DNA of 64,000 nucleotides, taken from contig CM076266.1 in NCBI GenBank assembly GCA_038380795.1, forward strand, positions 38,524,425-38,588,424. The letters run 5' to 3'. Positions within the stretch are counted from its first letter, which is position 1. Every line of letters begins with the position of its first letter. Source of the stretch: Pyrocephalus nanus. Lineage: Eukaryota; Chordata; Aves; Passeriformes; Tyrannidae. Of this stretch, positions 1 to 13,034 are shown one piece after another. The notes under the pieces are model-generated. The model did no database searches. It had not been told where the DNA came from and saw only the letters and a program-made list of their open reading frames with translations. Both the position numbers and the translations under genes were made by a program.

Positions 1-3000
1 CAGTAAATGCTCATGATCTCTAGACCTTTAAGGAAGCAGGGCCGAAAAATATCACTTCACAACCAGAAGAAATAATGTCATTTTTGAGGAAATGCTGGAT
101 ACTTAGACAACGAATATTTCTCTTTCCCTTTGTTATGGCAAAAATATTTACAAAAGACAAAACATGTGTTTTTTCTTATTTGGACAAGGTCCAAAATCTG
201 GTTTTCTTCAACATGATTTTATTAGGTATATTATACACTGTTCTGCTGGAGGAGAACAACATATGGCTGAACAGTACAACTTAATCCTAACTAAAGATTT
301 CCTGTATCTCCTGTAACCTAATACAATGACAGATGCACGCTTGCATGTGTGTGGAAGGTTAACACTCTGGTTTTGTTTTCGACAAATTTACTCTGCCCAT
401 TTACATCATATCACGAGAGCAAGGGAAAAAACCGAGGAGCTGAGAGGCAGGGGATGACGGCCTGTGCTGTAGTGCCCTCTATTGAGCATCCAGCCCCTCA
501 GCCCCAGCCCGCACCGAACAAAGCCCCAGCTCACACTCAGAAAAAAGCCGACTGTGTTTCCTCCTTCATATTTTATAAGGGAGGAAATGTTACTGATATC
601 AAGCAACTGTGAAGCAACTGTTGGGTATCTGATAATGTGTGCGTTTAGGAAAAGATTAAGCAACACATGCCTGCTACACATTATTCACTCACCAGATAGG
701 AAATACTAACAAGGCTCCACTGGAAAGAGGCAAACACCACTTGCCAAAGGAGATCCACCTGCCCCACAGCTGCTGATACTCCTGCCCAAGCGCCTGGCAG
801 GGGCAAGCTCACATTCAGCTCCCTTTTGGAGCCAGCCTCCCACTTTCCACATCCCTGAGAGAGCACCCAGTGGAGACAACTCCAAAACAGACCTCTGACC
901 CTGCCACCAGCTTCTGCTTGTGGGATTGCAGTGGGGAAGGCAAGGAGGTGGAAGGAAAAGGGCAAAACACCAGCCACCTTCAGAAAATGGCTCTGCCTTA
1001 GGCAGCCAAATTTCGGGTGGCTTGCTCACACCAGTACCAAGCGAGCCCAATGCATTGCCCTCCAGACCACCAACACTGTGGATGTCCTTTATCAACAAGC
1101 ATTACCTTTCTAAAAACTACTGCTATGTCTTCCGCCCCATCATAAACTGCATGTTTGAAAAGTAATTGAAGAGTACTTTCTTTTTCCTAAATCACTTAAT
1201 TTTTCTGAGATCCACCTATACTCAATTAAAAAAAAAAAAAAAGTAATTGAACCCAACTTCATTCAAAATATCTTTATTAAATAGTTTTCTCATAAGCAAA
1301 CCTAAATGATCTTCTGTGGGGGTAATCTAAAGCCCAAAGTTAAACCTGTACAGCTACAAAGGGATGAAAGCAAAGAGGATCCTATAGAACCTAGTATCAT
1401 AAGACAGTGTTTTAATTTTGACCTCTAATTTAAGAATAAGCTTTTCCTGTGAATTTACAGGCCATCCTCAAAGTATGAGGACACTTACCAGGAAAAACAC
1501 ATAATTTTCCTTATTCTTACTAAGTAATTAATAATTGAAAAGGGGCTAGCTGACTTCCGTTAATGCAAATGGCCTCTTGAAATATTAAATTATGCCCAGA
1601 CAAGAAGTGAGCTTTACAGCTCTTCATCACTCAGAGATAATAACCTGTAAGACAAGTAGGTCTTAGCCTGCATTTGCGCAGCAAACCCTAGTCTAAATGG
1701 GACACCTGTTTCCTGATTTCACCAAAATCTAGTGCTTTGCTTAACTTTCCAGCTCTTGGCCCAATCCTTATGCTACTGTGTTCAGCATAGAGAGGCTTCA
1801 AAAAGGCTCTAAGTATGCACCTCGCCCTTCACTAACTTGTCCTGGAGTGAGATGCCAAGGAGGACAGGAGAATTCTGTAGCCATCCACATACAGGCAATA
1901 TGGAGGTGTTCCCAGGGCCAGAAGCTGAGTACTAGTGAGCCTCCACCTGCTTGGTCCTTGCTCCTCAGGCACATGGCTCCTGCATGGGCAGACACTACAG
2001 CAACCTATCCATGCAGCAACAGGCACAGGGCACAAACCAAGACTTTGAAAGATCTAAACCCCCTTTTCAGAGATAGCTTGGATCCTGATAACATCAGAAG
2101 GCACCTAGTGCAGAGAGGACCTGGGATTCCTGAATCACATGCAGGCATTTTAAATCATTATCTGCAAACTTCTCACCTGACAGGTCCATGTAGGCTCGAA
2201 TCCCATTTCTTCCCGGTGCCACAAAGAAACCCCAGTGGGACTGTGAACTAGTGCACAGGGACTGCTGGGGCGAATGGAGCTTTCAGCTTTGCAGTTTAGG
2301 GTTACGCGGCCTTTCCAACACATCAGAGAGGTTCTGCGTCACCTGGCATTGCCACACCACAGAACGTGCAGCATCCACACCCAGGGCTTCAGTAAAGTCA
2401 AGTGTGTATAGATACACAGATATATATATGCATAATATATGTATATTATACACATATGCATACTATAAATGTAGAACATACATATCTACAAAATATACAT
2501 GTATTTATACATATGTATATTATACCTATATATTATATATATATGTGCATTATATATATACACACTTGTTAAGGAGTCCCACAAATTCAGTTTCAGAGAA
2601 GGAATCATAACCTTTGATTCAGAGTCATAAAAGAGGGGGGTAAAAGCATCACAGCAGCATGGCTGAGCTGGCTGAAAGATGCTTTCTGAACAGCAGCAGC
2701 AGCACACAGGTGCCAGCCAGCAGAGGGCAACGGTACAGCATGTAAGGTGCCAGGCCAATTCATCTCAACACAGTCCCTGAGAATTCCTTCCAGTTATTCC
2801 CTAGGGCTGAGAGAAAGCTGATACCTTTCTAATAGTCACGTTCAAACATTTAAATCCTTACGTGACAACTGAGTTTGCCTCTTTTCCCAGTCCTGGACTA
2901 AGAGCAGCAAAGTGAAATGCTCCATATGCTGTCATTTTCTGCTGCCAGTACCCATTTAAACTATAGACATCCACAAAACTGGAGTGTGATGATGTGTTTT

Positions 3001-4331
3001 AAGAGACTCTACCTCTCTTTTTTGCCTTTTAAAGCACTGACAGTGGTTTTAAACATTTCTGATGCTTATATGCTGTACCTTGTTACCAGACTGGCCTCTT
3101 CACTATTTTAAAATGAGTGTTTTTTGAAATGCACTTATTCAAGGGGCAACACAGCTAAGCTAGACCTGCTCAGATCCAGGAACCCGAGCTACCACACCCT
3201 TTGTATCATGATTAATATACTTCTAGGAGCATATTCATTCCATTTCAGTGTTTTTCTTTCCTGAGATGCAGAAAAACCCTCTGATCCTTTTCTGCTTTTC
3301 CTTCCCTGTCTCACATGCCTTCAACCAGTATTTATTGGCTGACCTTTTGGCCACAGATCCTATATAACTGTATACAGAATGCTATTCCTGCAGCAGTTAG
3401 CTCTCCCTGCCTTCAGCTATTAAGCCTAACAAATATAGCACAGGAGCAATGATTTGTAATCTGTTAGGGAGGCTTATAACACACTGACTGGAAAGAAGAT
3501 GAATAGTCTCTGCTTGCAGTGTTTCACCATGCCCTTACCCCTAGCAGCAGCCTGCAGATGTATGCACAGTTCCTGCCCCAGCAGCTGTGAGAAGCCTGCT
3601 CTCATACCAGCAGTGCCAGGGCACTACAAGAATGGCAGAGAAAAAGCAGAAAATTACACCGACAGGGTCTCTGCTACTGCAGAAGGTGAAGTGGCTGCAG
3701 CAGTGGGACTGAGGGACGCAATACTGAAACTCACAGTGCTGCCTTGTAACGCAGGTCAGGCTCCAGCTAAGCCTGATGAATGATTTTATACGGATTGCAG
3801 CTGTACTGAAAATGGTCACAGCTGCTAGAGCTTGCTTATGTCAGTGGGACTGGTAAACAAAGTAATTTGCATTATAGGAAATCTCTGTGTTAGGAGATCT
3901 CACTGGAGAATTTTCCCAGGTTCCCAGGGGTTTAGCCCACCAAAGACACTGATTTTCCATGAACATGAAGAGGGACACACTAGTCTGCTCCTTTGAGTGA
4001 GAATATCTAGCTCATTACTGAAAGCTAGAAACAGACATCACAGAGAAAGATCTCCCAACCTTAGCACGCAAAGTGAGTTAAATCCAAAACACTGCATTTA
4101 TAACCAATGCAATGAAAAGTAATGGAAAAGCCCCAGCTGATGGTTCCTTATAACCAACAGAGCTGAAGTCACGTGTATGAAATATGACAGTGCAAATAAA
4201 AAATATAACCAAATGTGTAGCAATACAGATGACCACACGGTGGCTCTCAAGTACCAGAGATGAGCTATTTTGAGCCAGAAATTGATGACCTCATAAAAAT
4301 TCCCAACATTTCTAGGATAGGCTGTTCTTAC
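1..4331. other. Non-coding, probably an SNX10 intron
   Basis: No exon is recognised on either strand. The stretch lies after the last SNX10 exon seen and before the expected C-terminal exons, so it is most simply intron. It holds an AT-rich simple-sequence tract at about 2.4-2.57 kb and otherwise unique-looking sequence. Confidence 0.55.
2403..2567. repeat. AT-rich (TA/TATG)n simple-sequence tract
   Basis: About 165 bases are almost wholly alternating TA with interspersed TATG, CATA and TACA units. Many short self-complementary stretches such as TATATATATATG make it a candidate for unpaired or cruciform DNA. It is probably a degenerate microsatellite. Confidence 0.85.
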
Positions 4332-4430
4332 TTTTCCAGGAATTCTTGCAGACCCTGACGGCGATGGTCCACGTGATGAGGATTGTTCATGTTGAAAAAG
4401 GGAGTCTTAGATGGCAGTTCAGGTAGCTGT
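4332..4430 (-). CDS. SNX10: SNX10 coding exon (residues 71-103)
   Basis: This 99-base exon encodes [16 protein letters not shown] and then [16 protein letters not shown], ending in a split lysine codon. The acceptor is the tract TTTTCTTCCTGTTAATAAAG and the donor GAAAA|GTAAGA. The proline-rich LPELPSK loop followed by the RRQGL helix is typical of the SNX10/SNX11 PX domain. The next exon should begin by completing Lys and then VLQN; it was not found in this window. Confidence 0.95.
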
Positions 4431-7400
4431 CTTTATTAACAGGAAGAAAACGTGCAGTTAAAACCAAATGTGAAACAGCAGAGAAAAATGCAATAAGCAA
4501 ATGCCAACCCCAAGCTCGTGAAAACCATGGGTCATGTTCCAGAAGCTCTTGAAATCAATCTGGGAACACAAGATTGAGAAACTGGAGGGCTTCTCAGACA
4601 TCTTAAAGGGGAAAATAAATTAATCTGATTTTTCTGGCCCAGTTGTTAAGCCTGCATGCATGTCTGGCTGGATCTCTTATGGTGCTTGCAAAACCTAAGC
4701 ACACCCAAGAAGTGCAGAGAGGAAGTGCAGACACCTATGCAAGATTGCTATTTGGGCTACCTGTGCATAGCAAAAAAAACCCCACAGATCAAATATCTTA
4801 CAAATTAGAGGGGGCCTCACCAAACAAAGGCTATCAGTAAAAATCACATTCTTCTGGGTTTAAAGCAAATAAAATGCCTTGTACAGAATAAACTTGCCCA
4901 AGTAAGAAACACAGCACATTTTTCAGATGTGATTTCTGCAGTTCTCAGAATTACGATGAAACAATCCTTCCCTTCTGTGACTGACAGATTATTAAACAGC
5001 CATGTATAAAGATGCTCACATAAGCACCGCATTGCTCTGAAGCCTCTGACGAAGCCAAACAAATTCTCTAAAGCGACGTCTAACGCAGGATGTTTTCCTT
5101 GTAAAGCACATACTGTTTGTCTGTTGGGAAATAAAAGACATTTTATTCTGTGAATCAGTTTAAGCTGAAGTGCAGGCATGGTATTAAAAACACATCTGAG
5201 ATTCCATAGTAATGCCCAAGACACAAATGGAAAGCTTGACATTAATTCAGTTTATGTTTTAGACTTTGCTTTATCTCAGGCAGGACTGGTGACAGTTTCT
5301 ACTGCTTCCCAGGGAAATACTTTTCATTTGCTTCCTTTTTAAAAGCAAGAGATTTGGATTACCATACAACTTACACTAACAGGAACAAAAAGACCTCAGA
5401 AAAAAGTTTCAGCAGATAATGTCAATCTTTGCAGAGGAAAAAGATCATCTTTAGCTATTCTAGTTATAATCCTGCAAGCAGCTACATAGAGGTCTTCCAG
5501 TGTGCAGTCTCAGTTATACCAAACCAAAGAAACCAATGTGACTGCTCCCTGTAAGTAGCAGCATTTGGAAATTTTCCCACAGAACACTCTTAGTTCAGTG
5601 AAAAATGACAATTCATCAAAAGAGAAACAATTTGTGGAAATTAAATACTTCTGCCAAATTTTCCCATGGAGCATACATTTAGCTGAAATCCCACCTACCA
5701 GGCAGGACTCCATTAGAAAACTGCCAGCAGTCCAACCCACCCTCCACACCTGCCAGGAGCCACAGCTCCAGAAGATGCAGACTGTAGAGGGCACAAAGAT
5801 GACAGCTTTCTGGACCAGAGGAGTATCCAGGATATCTCACAGTTTAAGAGGCCAAATGTTTTAGGAGCCGGGTAGAAGAGGAACTCAGCTGGCTTAAGAG
5901 CCTGGCAGACACAATAATTTCAATCCACTGAGAGGTCTGCACAGTAGGACTGACCTAGGGAGCTGGTCTCCAAAAGCCCTGATGCTTAACAGCTTCACAG
6001 ATGCCCAGTGCTGGGGAGTTAATTTTCTTCACAGTAGCTGGTATGGGGTGTGTTTTGTATCCATGCTGAAAACAGTGTTGATAACACTGGGATGTTTTTG
6101 TTATTGCTGAGGTGTGCTTGCACAGAACTGAGGTCTTTTCTGCTCCTCATCCCACACCACCGTGAGCAGGCTGGGGTTGCACAAGAGGTTGGAGGGGGAC
6201 ACAGCTGGGACAGCTGACCCCAACTGACTAAAGGGATATTCCATATCATATGGTGTCATGCTTAGCAATAAACTAAGGTGGAGGTTGGCCTGGGGCCACT
6301 GCTCAGGGACTGGCTGAGCATTGGCTGGTTGGTAGTGAGCAGATGTTTCCATCTGCATCACATTTGGTTTTATCTTTCTTTGTTATTTTCCTTTTTAATA
6401 ATGATAATAATAATAATTATGATTATTGAAAATTATTAAACTGTTTTTATCTCAACCCATGAGTTTTCTCACTTTTACCCTTCCAATTCTCTTCCCTGCC
6501 TCCTGCTGGTGGGGCAGGGGGGCAGTGAGCAAACAGCTGTGTGATGTTAAGTTGCCAGATGGGGTTGAATCACAACATGCTGGATCTTAATGCAATCTCC
6601 CCAATTTTGCAATTGCAGAGAAAACCAGTAACACACTTCTTCTATTCAGAGGCACCAATGCCAGTGAAACAGTAATACAGCACCCACCCTGCCAAATCCA
6701 CAGAATTTCTATTTACCAGAAATCAAAAATATAACTGCTTTGGAACCAGCACTTGAAGCAAATTGCAAAATGTAAAAGTTTCGCAGTTCTGATTGCTACA
6801 CAGGAGAGAAATACTTGTCACACAGACATTTAATAAGTCATCATTTGACTGCTTGCTTTCGTTACACTGAATGCTTAACTCTTCCACACAGGAGGGAAAT
6901 GCTTTTGGTCTTGTGCCAAGCATTAACTGTGTAACCTGGTGCTCTCAAATTCTTTACCTGATAGTAGATATAATTCACAAAATAAAATATTTTAACTGCA
7001 GTTAAAATCCCTGGATCTAGATTTGGTACATCAGGATAATGCCTTCCATATGTCATCCACCAAAGAATAATCAAGAAAACAAAATTAGTTATAGGACAGA
7101 TTTAAGGCACACAAGAACCATAATTCTAGGTGCATTTCCATTACATATGGTGGACCACAATCATAAACCCAAATGCAGTTCTTTGACACATCCAAGCACA
7201 ACTAAACTAGCATAATATGAATGTCAAGGTATGCTGAAAACAACCATCTTGCAGCAACCAAATAACTTGGCAAAAAGAACTGAGGAGAATTTGAAGTACA
7301 AATAACCAAATAATTACTCAAAAAGAAAGTTTTTTTCCCACCAATACCTGAACATCAACATTGTTCTGTAACGGTAAGATACCAGTAACTGTGACAGTCT

Positions 7401-10400
7401 TCTGGCTGATAAGTAAAGCTAAGAATCATCTCTGTTGCAAGACATTGTGGAATGCACACATGAACAAAACAGGTCCAAATTCCAACCCTGACAGACCTAT
7501 TGACCTACATGGCTATTGGTCAACCCACCTTACCTGTTTCACTGCATCTCAGTTGTTGAAAGGACAATAACAGTCTCCAGCCTTCCAGAAGTAGTATACA
7601 GAAAATTTCACTAATATCCCAAAGACAACTCTGGCTTGGACAGAAACAGCAGTAAGAGCCCAAAGAATCTGGGGTGGTATTTTTATACTTACATGAATAA
7701 ATATCTCATAGTCTATGTAAGAATGCCATGAGTCTTCTTTCTGTGTCCTGGGGTCTCTCACCAAGACAGTTACAAATTCCTGCAAGGGCATAATAAAAAA
7801 ATCAAGCAATGAATTTCAGAAGGCAAAGGCAGACTTAAAAGACTCTCTTGATTGTTCTCCTGTTCCACAAACTACAGTGCTCAGATTAAATGCCGAACTG
7901 CTGCTTTATTGAATTTTGCAACCCTATAAATGGAGAAGCAAAAAGCAATGAATCATCTGAGCTACACCACATGTCTGGGAAATTCCCTGCCAAACTGCTA
8001 TCTGAAAAGGAGTATTTCAGATTAAGTAATACTGTGAAAACTCATACATGTTTCATGCATGGGAGACGTGATCTCGGTAGCTACAAACTGAAAACCTAAA
8101 ATTCAAAGCCACACATGTAAAGGACAACTAGGCAGGTACTTTAGGCTTTTCCCACATCTGTAATCAACATTCTCAGAGTACAGCTGAAGATGCAGCACTT
8201 GGGCACTTCTGTTCCAATTTGCCCATTCATCTGTCCAAGGAAGCAACACAGCTGCACTGTAGAGCATAATTCCCCATTTTGGGGGGACAGTGATATAGAG
8301 TATTTGTTGTAAAAGTTGTCATATCTTGCCTATTACCTTGTAATTTCTACAACTTTACCTTGTAATATATAATAACTTAGAAGGATTCCAAAAGAGAAAG
8401 AAAGGCCTGTGTGCATTACTGTAATGTAACTGGTCATCCCTAGTGGGAGTCAGAAGAGTCTGAAGAATTAAATGCTCCCAAGTATTCTCAGCTAATGACC
8501 AAAACTTGTATTTTAGAAAAAAAAAGAAAATGAAAACCACAAAGTCTGCTAAACCTGTATATTGATACTAAGATGGAAAAGATTCCTTTCAAATACAAAG
8601 GTCAAAACTCTGCTTAAGTACCCACTATTCTAGAGCAAATAAGCAGGTTGCCCTACTCCAGTTGTTTAAATAAGCTATTCACCCAAAGAGCTAAGCCAAC
8701 CACTTAGCGATGACTCAGTTAAAGAAAAACATATCCCTTTAAGCTGTAGATCCATTCCCTCTGAGAGAAAGGCACTGCACAAGATCTCCAGGTACAGGAT
8801 TCGACTGGGGGAGGAATGACAGTGTCTCTGGTAAATAACATGCTTTTTTTAGTACGTATTTGCATAAATCAAGAAATCTCGAACCAGAAAACTCTCAAAA
8901 TATGTCTTCCCATGCCCAGACCACAGACAACAAAATAAGAGCTTTTCTCTTCAGACAAGTCTTCTGCCCCTGCCACACACTTCAACATGTCACCAATGGC
9001 AACCTTCAATGGAACAACAGGGGAACGATGACAACCTTGAAAGGAAAAGATATATTTTTCCCTGAACAGCCATTGCACTCAATACATGGCAGGGAGGTGT
9101 TCAAGGTCCAGATTAAGTCATTTACCACTCTGATTTCCAGGTGGTAGTGCTCCAGGCTGCGCCTGATGGCTGAACACAACCCACAGTTTTATGTCACTTA
9201 GTCCAGCTCCTAGTCACAGCAGTGTTACCTGCATTATTGCTGGATACCATTTTGGTGAGTAACATGAGTACCATGCCAAAGAAAGACCATCTGAAAGGCT
9301 CCCACAATCTCTGCTGCTTCTTTCCTCACTAAAGAGCACCAGAGGGCCAATTCTCCTCTGCAGCTTTTAAACCCTGTGCCAGTGTTGACACAAGAGGAAC
9401 AAATGAACAGAGCTGTGATCATTTCTACCAGCTGAGGGTCATGCTTTACTTTTACAAAAACACCAGTGGGAGACATGAGGAAGTTATTACCACTCCTGAG
9501 AAGATCATGAGCAATGTGCTGGACATAGGAGAGACAACCATTTTTTTCATTGCTTTTCTCCATCTGCCTCACTGTCTACCATATCTGGCATACATATATA
9601 GACAGAGCATACTTTCAGACCCACTGTAACATCTTTCCAAATCCACAGTCTTAGGTTCTCTCAAGTTTTTGTCTTCCCCAAACTCCTATTTCCCTGTGTC
9701 CCACCCCTCTCCAGAGCTCCAATCACTTTTAAACATACTGTCTTGTCTTTGCTGAGCACTAAATACACATCAGTTCTGCAAGACAAAGAACAGGAGTTAT
9801 GCCAGGAAGCTTCCAAAAGGATGCTGCTCTCCTCCTCCCTTCAACTGCTGCAGCCCAGGAGTCACAACTGCAGCCAGCCTGCTTATAATCTGATTTCAAT
9901 CCCTTTCCTCTCATCTACTGCTGTATCAGCTTGTTGCTGACCTTCCTTTTGACCAGGTTCCCCAAATTACTCCATTTCCATGTAACCTTCTATAACCCTG
10001 TCCTTTGTACAGAATCAAAACAGTCTTTGAAGTAAAATATTTCTTTCAAACCTTTATTATACAAAAGTTGCTACCGGATGTGCTGTGGGTTAGCTATGGC
10101 TTACCTTGCAAATCATTCCAGGCCACAAGACTTACACAAAAAGTTTTGTATTCTTTTAACTCGCACTTAACTAATCACTGAGTTTCAATACAGAGGAAGT
10201 TAAAGCCTTTCACACTCTACCTACCAAAGAAAGGAGACCTGCTGTAGGCATTCTGGCAGGCAAGTGTCTAAGCAGTAAAGCACTGAGCCAAGAGCAAAAA
10301 TGATCTGCAGAACAGTAGAGCACCTCAGCAAACTGCAGTCCTCTCATAAAATCATTGTCAGCTCTGATTTAATACATCGGGATTTCAGAGAAGTTCCTTT

Positions 10401-13002
10401 TTTTCCCCTTTATGTCAATACTGAGTTTAGAATGAAGCAAGATTAACATTAAGCAACTAGACATAAAAAATAATGTACAGCCTTTCTCAAGACCTAGGGT
10501 TACTTCCCCTAGAAACCTCATGAATCTAGGAAGTGTTAATCCCAATTCCCCTTGCAAAGGTTCTGCTGCTCTGAAACAGTGTCATTGCACGTGTAGACTA
10601 CTCCTTATCTTTTGACCCTTAATTCTTGTCCAGGATACAAGATCCCCCAGGGAAAACAGCACTGATTTAATCAAAGCAGATTTAACTGACCAGTATAAAT
10701 GATCATCCACTCACAGAAAAGGTGCATATGCTTTTGCATCCCTAGAAAAGTAGGCTTGTAAAGGCCAATATTCACATATAGGCTATGTTAGGGTGCAAGC
10801 AGAGTCAGGTGGCAGAATATTCCTCTGCGAGATTGCTGTGTCATGCTCAGCCCATCCTGCATTCAGTGGTCACAAACAATCACAAGATTACAGCAGTTCT
10901 AAGTAATAATTGCCTTTATCCTCTGTATTTACTCCATTCCCTCCCTATCTTGCTACAAAAATTAGGGTACTCTCTACAGACACGTCTATCCTCAAGTAAT
11001 GCACTGTCCACCTGGGGGAGATGATGCTGACCTCCTTCTCCCACTTGAAGACTAACTTAATTATTTGTCACAAAACTGGATTGCAAACCAGCTGTACAAC
11101 ATGGGAAGTTCAGCCCAAAGAGACACAATGCTTCAGGGACTTTTTACTTTTGCCAGCTGCAATCCTTTCCAAGGTGCCTCCCTCTCCTGCCTAGTGCTGT
11201 TTGTTTTTTCCAGAATTGCAGATCTAGCTATTGTGCAACACTACATTATACTTTCAGTTTTGTTTGGGGTTTTTTGCTTGATGGTGCTGTTTTGTTTTTT
11301 TTTAATTGAGGGGCACAACACATGCATGTATATCATGCATTCAAGAATTATATGTGTCCTGTAACGCTTCAGTGCAACAATTCTCTCAAACCAGAATTTA
11401 CTGCTGACACTTCAAAGCATCCAGGCTTGAGCATGGAGGCCTATTGCACTAGGCACAATATAGACTCAACAGAAAGCTACTGAAGCGTCATCTCCATTTA
11501 TTCCTTCTCCCTGCAAACTGTTAAATTAAGCACAAAACATTTCCTGTCCAAACTACTAATGCTACAGCTTTGATATAGATCCCAGCAGCCATGCTGGCCT
11601 GAACATCCTTGTGAATATTCAGAATTTTCAAATCTGCAGCAAAAGTATTCTTAACTACTCAACAACCAGGAATTGCAGAGCAGTTTCTCTGACTGGATGT
11701 GGCTTTTAATTCCTGGCTAAAACACCCAGTTAAAGCCTGGCACTGGTGGTATTTTGCTACCCCGTCCTCAAGGCTGGAAGTAGTCCAAGCAGTTAGCGTC
11801 ACTGACAAAATGGCCAAAGTGACATCTAAACCTGGTTTACACCTTCTCCCTCGTGGTTACAGATCAAAGATGCAAAGAACATGAGTGCTGACAGCAGAGT
11901 AAAAGGGCAGCACTGAGGTCATATAGGCGCAAGCACAGAAAACAAATGTTCCCATTTGGATTTACCTCAAAAGGAAGAATACACCAAAAGGGCAGCTGAA
12001 GCAAACACAAGAAGTCTTTCTCTTTTCATTTTCTCTTTTTTTTTTCCTTCCCCCTCTCTCCTTTCTCTTGTTGGATGTATTTTTTCAAAACGCAATGGAT
12101 TGCTTAGAGACAAGGATAAGTCAGAAGCTTTATTATTTAGAATTTGACCACAAAACTTGTGTTTCTGAAAAGTCTCTTTAACATTTTCCTACTAGGAAAA
12201 TAGGAAATCTGACATGGAAATATCTATTTTTAATATGGAGGGAAAATCTACCACAAGGAGGTGGAATAAAAACCATCTCTCATTGGTTGATTATCTACAT
12301 TAATCATTCCAGCTGCATTTTAATTCAAATCTCTGTGCTCAGGACTGCATCAGGTGATAACCTTGTGCTCTTGTTACACATCTGATTAGTCAATAGCCCC
12401 TGAAGAGTCATTTTCCACAAAGCTTCCAAGAAAAACAGCATATCCCATCAGATTGCCTAACAGTAAAAGGATCGGTCACAAAGGACATGGGGCTTTTCAC
12501 ACTGGGGGTGTTGGTGTCTTCACTCCACACATGCTGTGTAATAAGGCTGAAAAGAGACTATAAGCTGAGATAAAATAATTTGTTGAATCTTTTGGTGTTC
12601 ATTGGACTGAGAAAAAGAGAACAAGCAAATATGATACTTGTAGTCCACACAGTTGGTAATCAGAGTTCAACACAGCTCCAACCATTATGTCCCAGAAAAT
12701 ATGTAAAGACTGATGAAGACTCCATCCAAGTTCTTCTCTCCTGTCTCAGTGTCTGAGCCCCTTATGCACAGTCACTTACTCTGAACGAATATCTGATTCT
12801 TCCATCAAACTTTAACACGAGGAACTGGCACTGCATCACTGCAGCATATTCTGTATCCTGGCAACTAAAAGGATGAAGAATACAGCCAATTTTCCCCGAT
12901 CCACGTGAACCTTAATGAAATTCAATCCACAACTGTCAAACTTGAATCCTTTCTTATTAAAGGTTAGACATGACTTACCTGTTTTTCATGTTTTGGTGTC
13001 AT
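4332..13002 (-). CDS. SNX10: SNX10, sorting nexin 10: partial coding region (four coding exons, residues 1-103)
   Basis: Four exons on the minus strand splice in frame: 13002-12979, 7779-7693, 5120-5020 and 4430-4332. They give the first 103 residues of a PX-domain protein closely resembling vertebrate SNX10. Landmarks are [16 protein letters not shown] (9-24), [10 protein letters not shown] (28-37), RRRF (51-54) and LPELPSK followed by NMNN. SNX10 binds phosphatidylinositol 3-phosphate on endosomes and acts in endosome and V-ATPase trafficking; in humans mutation of R51 causes osteopetrosis, and that arginine is present here. All junctions have GT/AG ends with phases 0, 0, 2 and 2. The full protein is about 200 residues, so the C-terminal half of the PX domain and the acidic serine-rich tail are missing. 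I searched 1-4331 by eye for them without success, so they probably lie left of the window. The near relative SNX11 is less likely, because the N-terminus and the CBX3 neighbour fit SNX10. Confidence 0.93.
5020..5120 (-). CDS. SNX10: SNX10 coding exon (residues 38-71, phosphoinositide-binding segment)
   Basis: This 101-base exon encodes [20 protein letters not shown] and then [13 protein letters not shown], ending in a split codon. The acceptor is CCAACAG and the donor AT|GTGAGC. It holds the basic RRRF core of the PX domain, including R51, R52 and R53, which contact the 3-phosphate of the lipid head group in this family. The split codon AT|A reads Ile where human has Val. Confidence 0.96.
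6008..6577 (+). mobile_element. Solo LTR of an endogenous retrovirus (neoavian ERVL-like type)
   Basis: The block runs from GGAGTTAATTTTCTTCACAG through a GACAGCTGACCCCAACTGAC segment and a degraded TATA region near CATATGGTGTCATGC. It continues through an (AAT)n tract, ATTAAACTG and ATCTCAACCC, and ends near CACAACA. This order matches a solo-LTR family I know to be abundant in neoavian genomes. It is on the plus strand, antisense to SNX10. No internal gag, pol or env sequence flanks it, and base differences from the family pattern suggest an old copy. The exact left end and target-site duplication were not resolved. Confidence 0.85.
6399..6420. repeat. (AAT)n-like run inside the solo LTR
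   Basis: A short AATAATGATAATAATAATAA-type run sits just before the LTR's ATTAAA signal. Copies of this LTR family commonly carry such a trinucleotide run here, so it is part of the element rather than an independent microsatellite. Confidence 0.7.
7693..7779 (-). CDS. SNX10: SNX10 coding exon (residues 9-37, start of PX domain)
   Basis: This 87-base exon encodes [20 protein letters not shown] and then YIDYEIFIH. The acceptor is CCCTTGCAG and the donor CAT|GTAAGT, both in phase 0. It forms the first beta strands of the PX fold and shows only conservative changes from human SNX10. Confidence 0.96.
7780..12978. other. SNX10 intron, no recognised elements
   Basis: The 5.2 kb between the start-codon exon and the second coding exon contain no exon or repeat I can name. 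Open frames such as 9234-9572 show no domain or codon pattern and look like chance. Confidence 0.8.
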
Positions 13003-13034
13003 CTTTACTGGTTTGTAGCAAAATAAAAATCAAC
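12979..13034 (-). CDS. SNX10: SNX10 start-codon exon
   Basis: The acceptor is a pyrimidine-rich tract ending in CAG just above 13034. The ATG is at 13002-13000 and the donor CAG|GTAAGT follows 12979. The exon encodes MTPKHEKQ, eight residues, the same number as the human first coding exon (which begins MFPE). About 32 bases of 5' leader precede the ATG. The next exon joins in phase 0 to give KQEFVTV. Confidence 0.9.

Larger units (their letters stand above)
5121..7692. other. SNX10 intron containing a solo LTR
   Basis: This intron lies between the exons ending at 7693 and starting at 5120. Apart from the LTR at about 6.0-6.58 kb I see no coding potential. The remainder is ordinary AT-rich intron. 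Confidence 0.85.

Noticed and set aside
2180..2250. Minus-strand exon-like stretch ending ACCTGTCAG|GTGAGA
   Set aside because: The donor is good and one frame is open, but upstream frames hit stops, no acceptor was convincing, and the peptide does not match SNX10 or any protein I recognise.
1778..2251. 157-codon plus-strand open frame
   Set aside because: No recognisable domain, no splice or promoter context, and composition like random sequence within an SNX10 intron.
3490..3790. Possible SNX10 C-terminal exon
   Set aside because: A minus-strand stretch faintly recalls LHL-LQ, but no frame reads the conserved SNX10 C-terminal sequence and a stop interrupts it.
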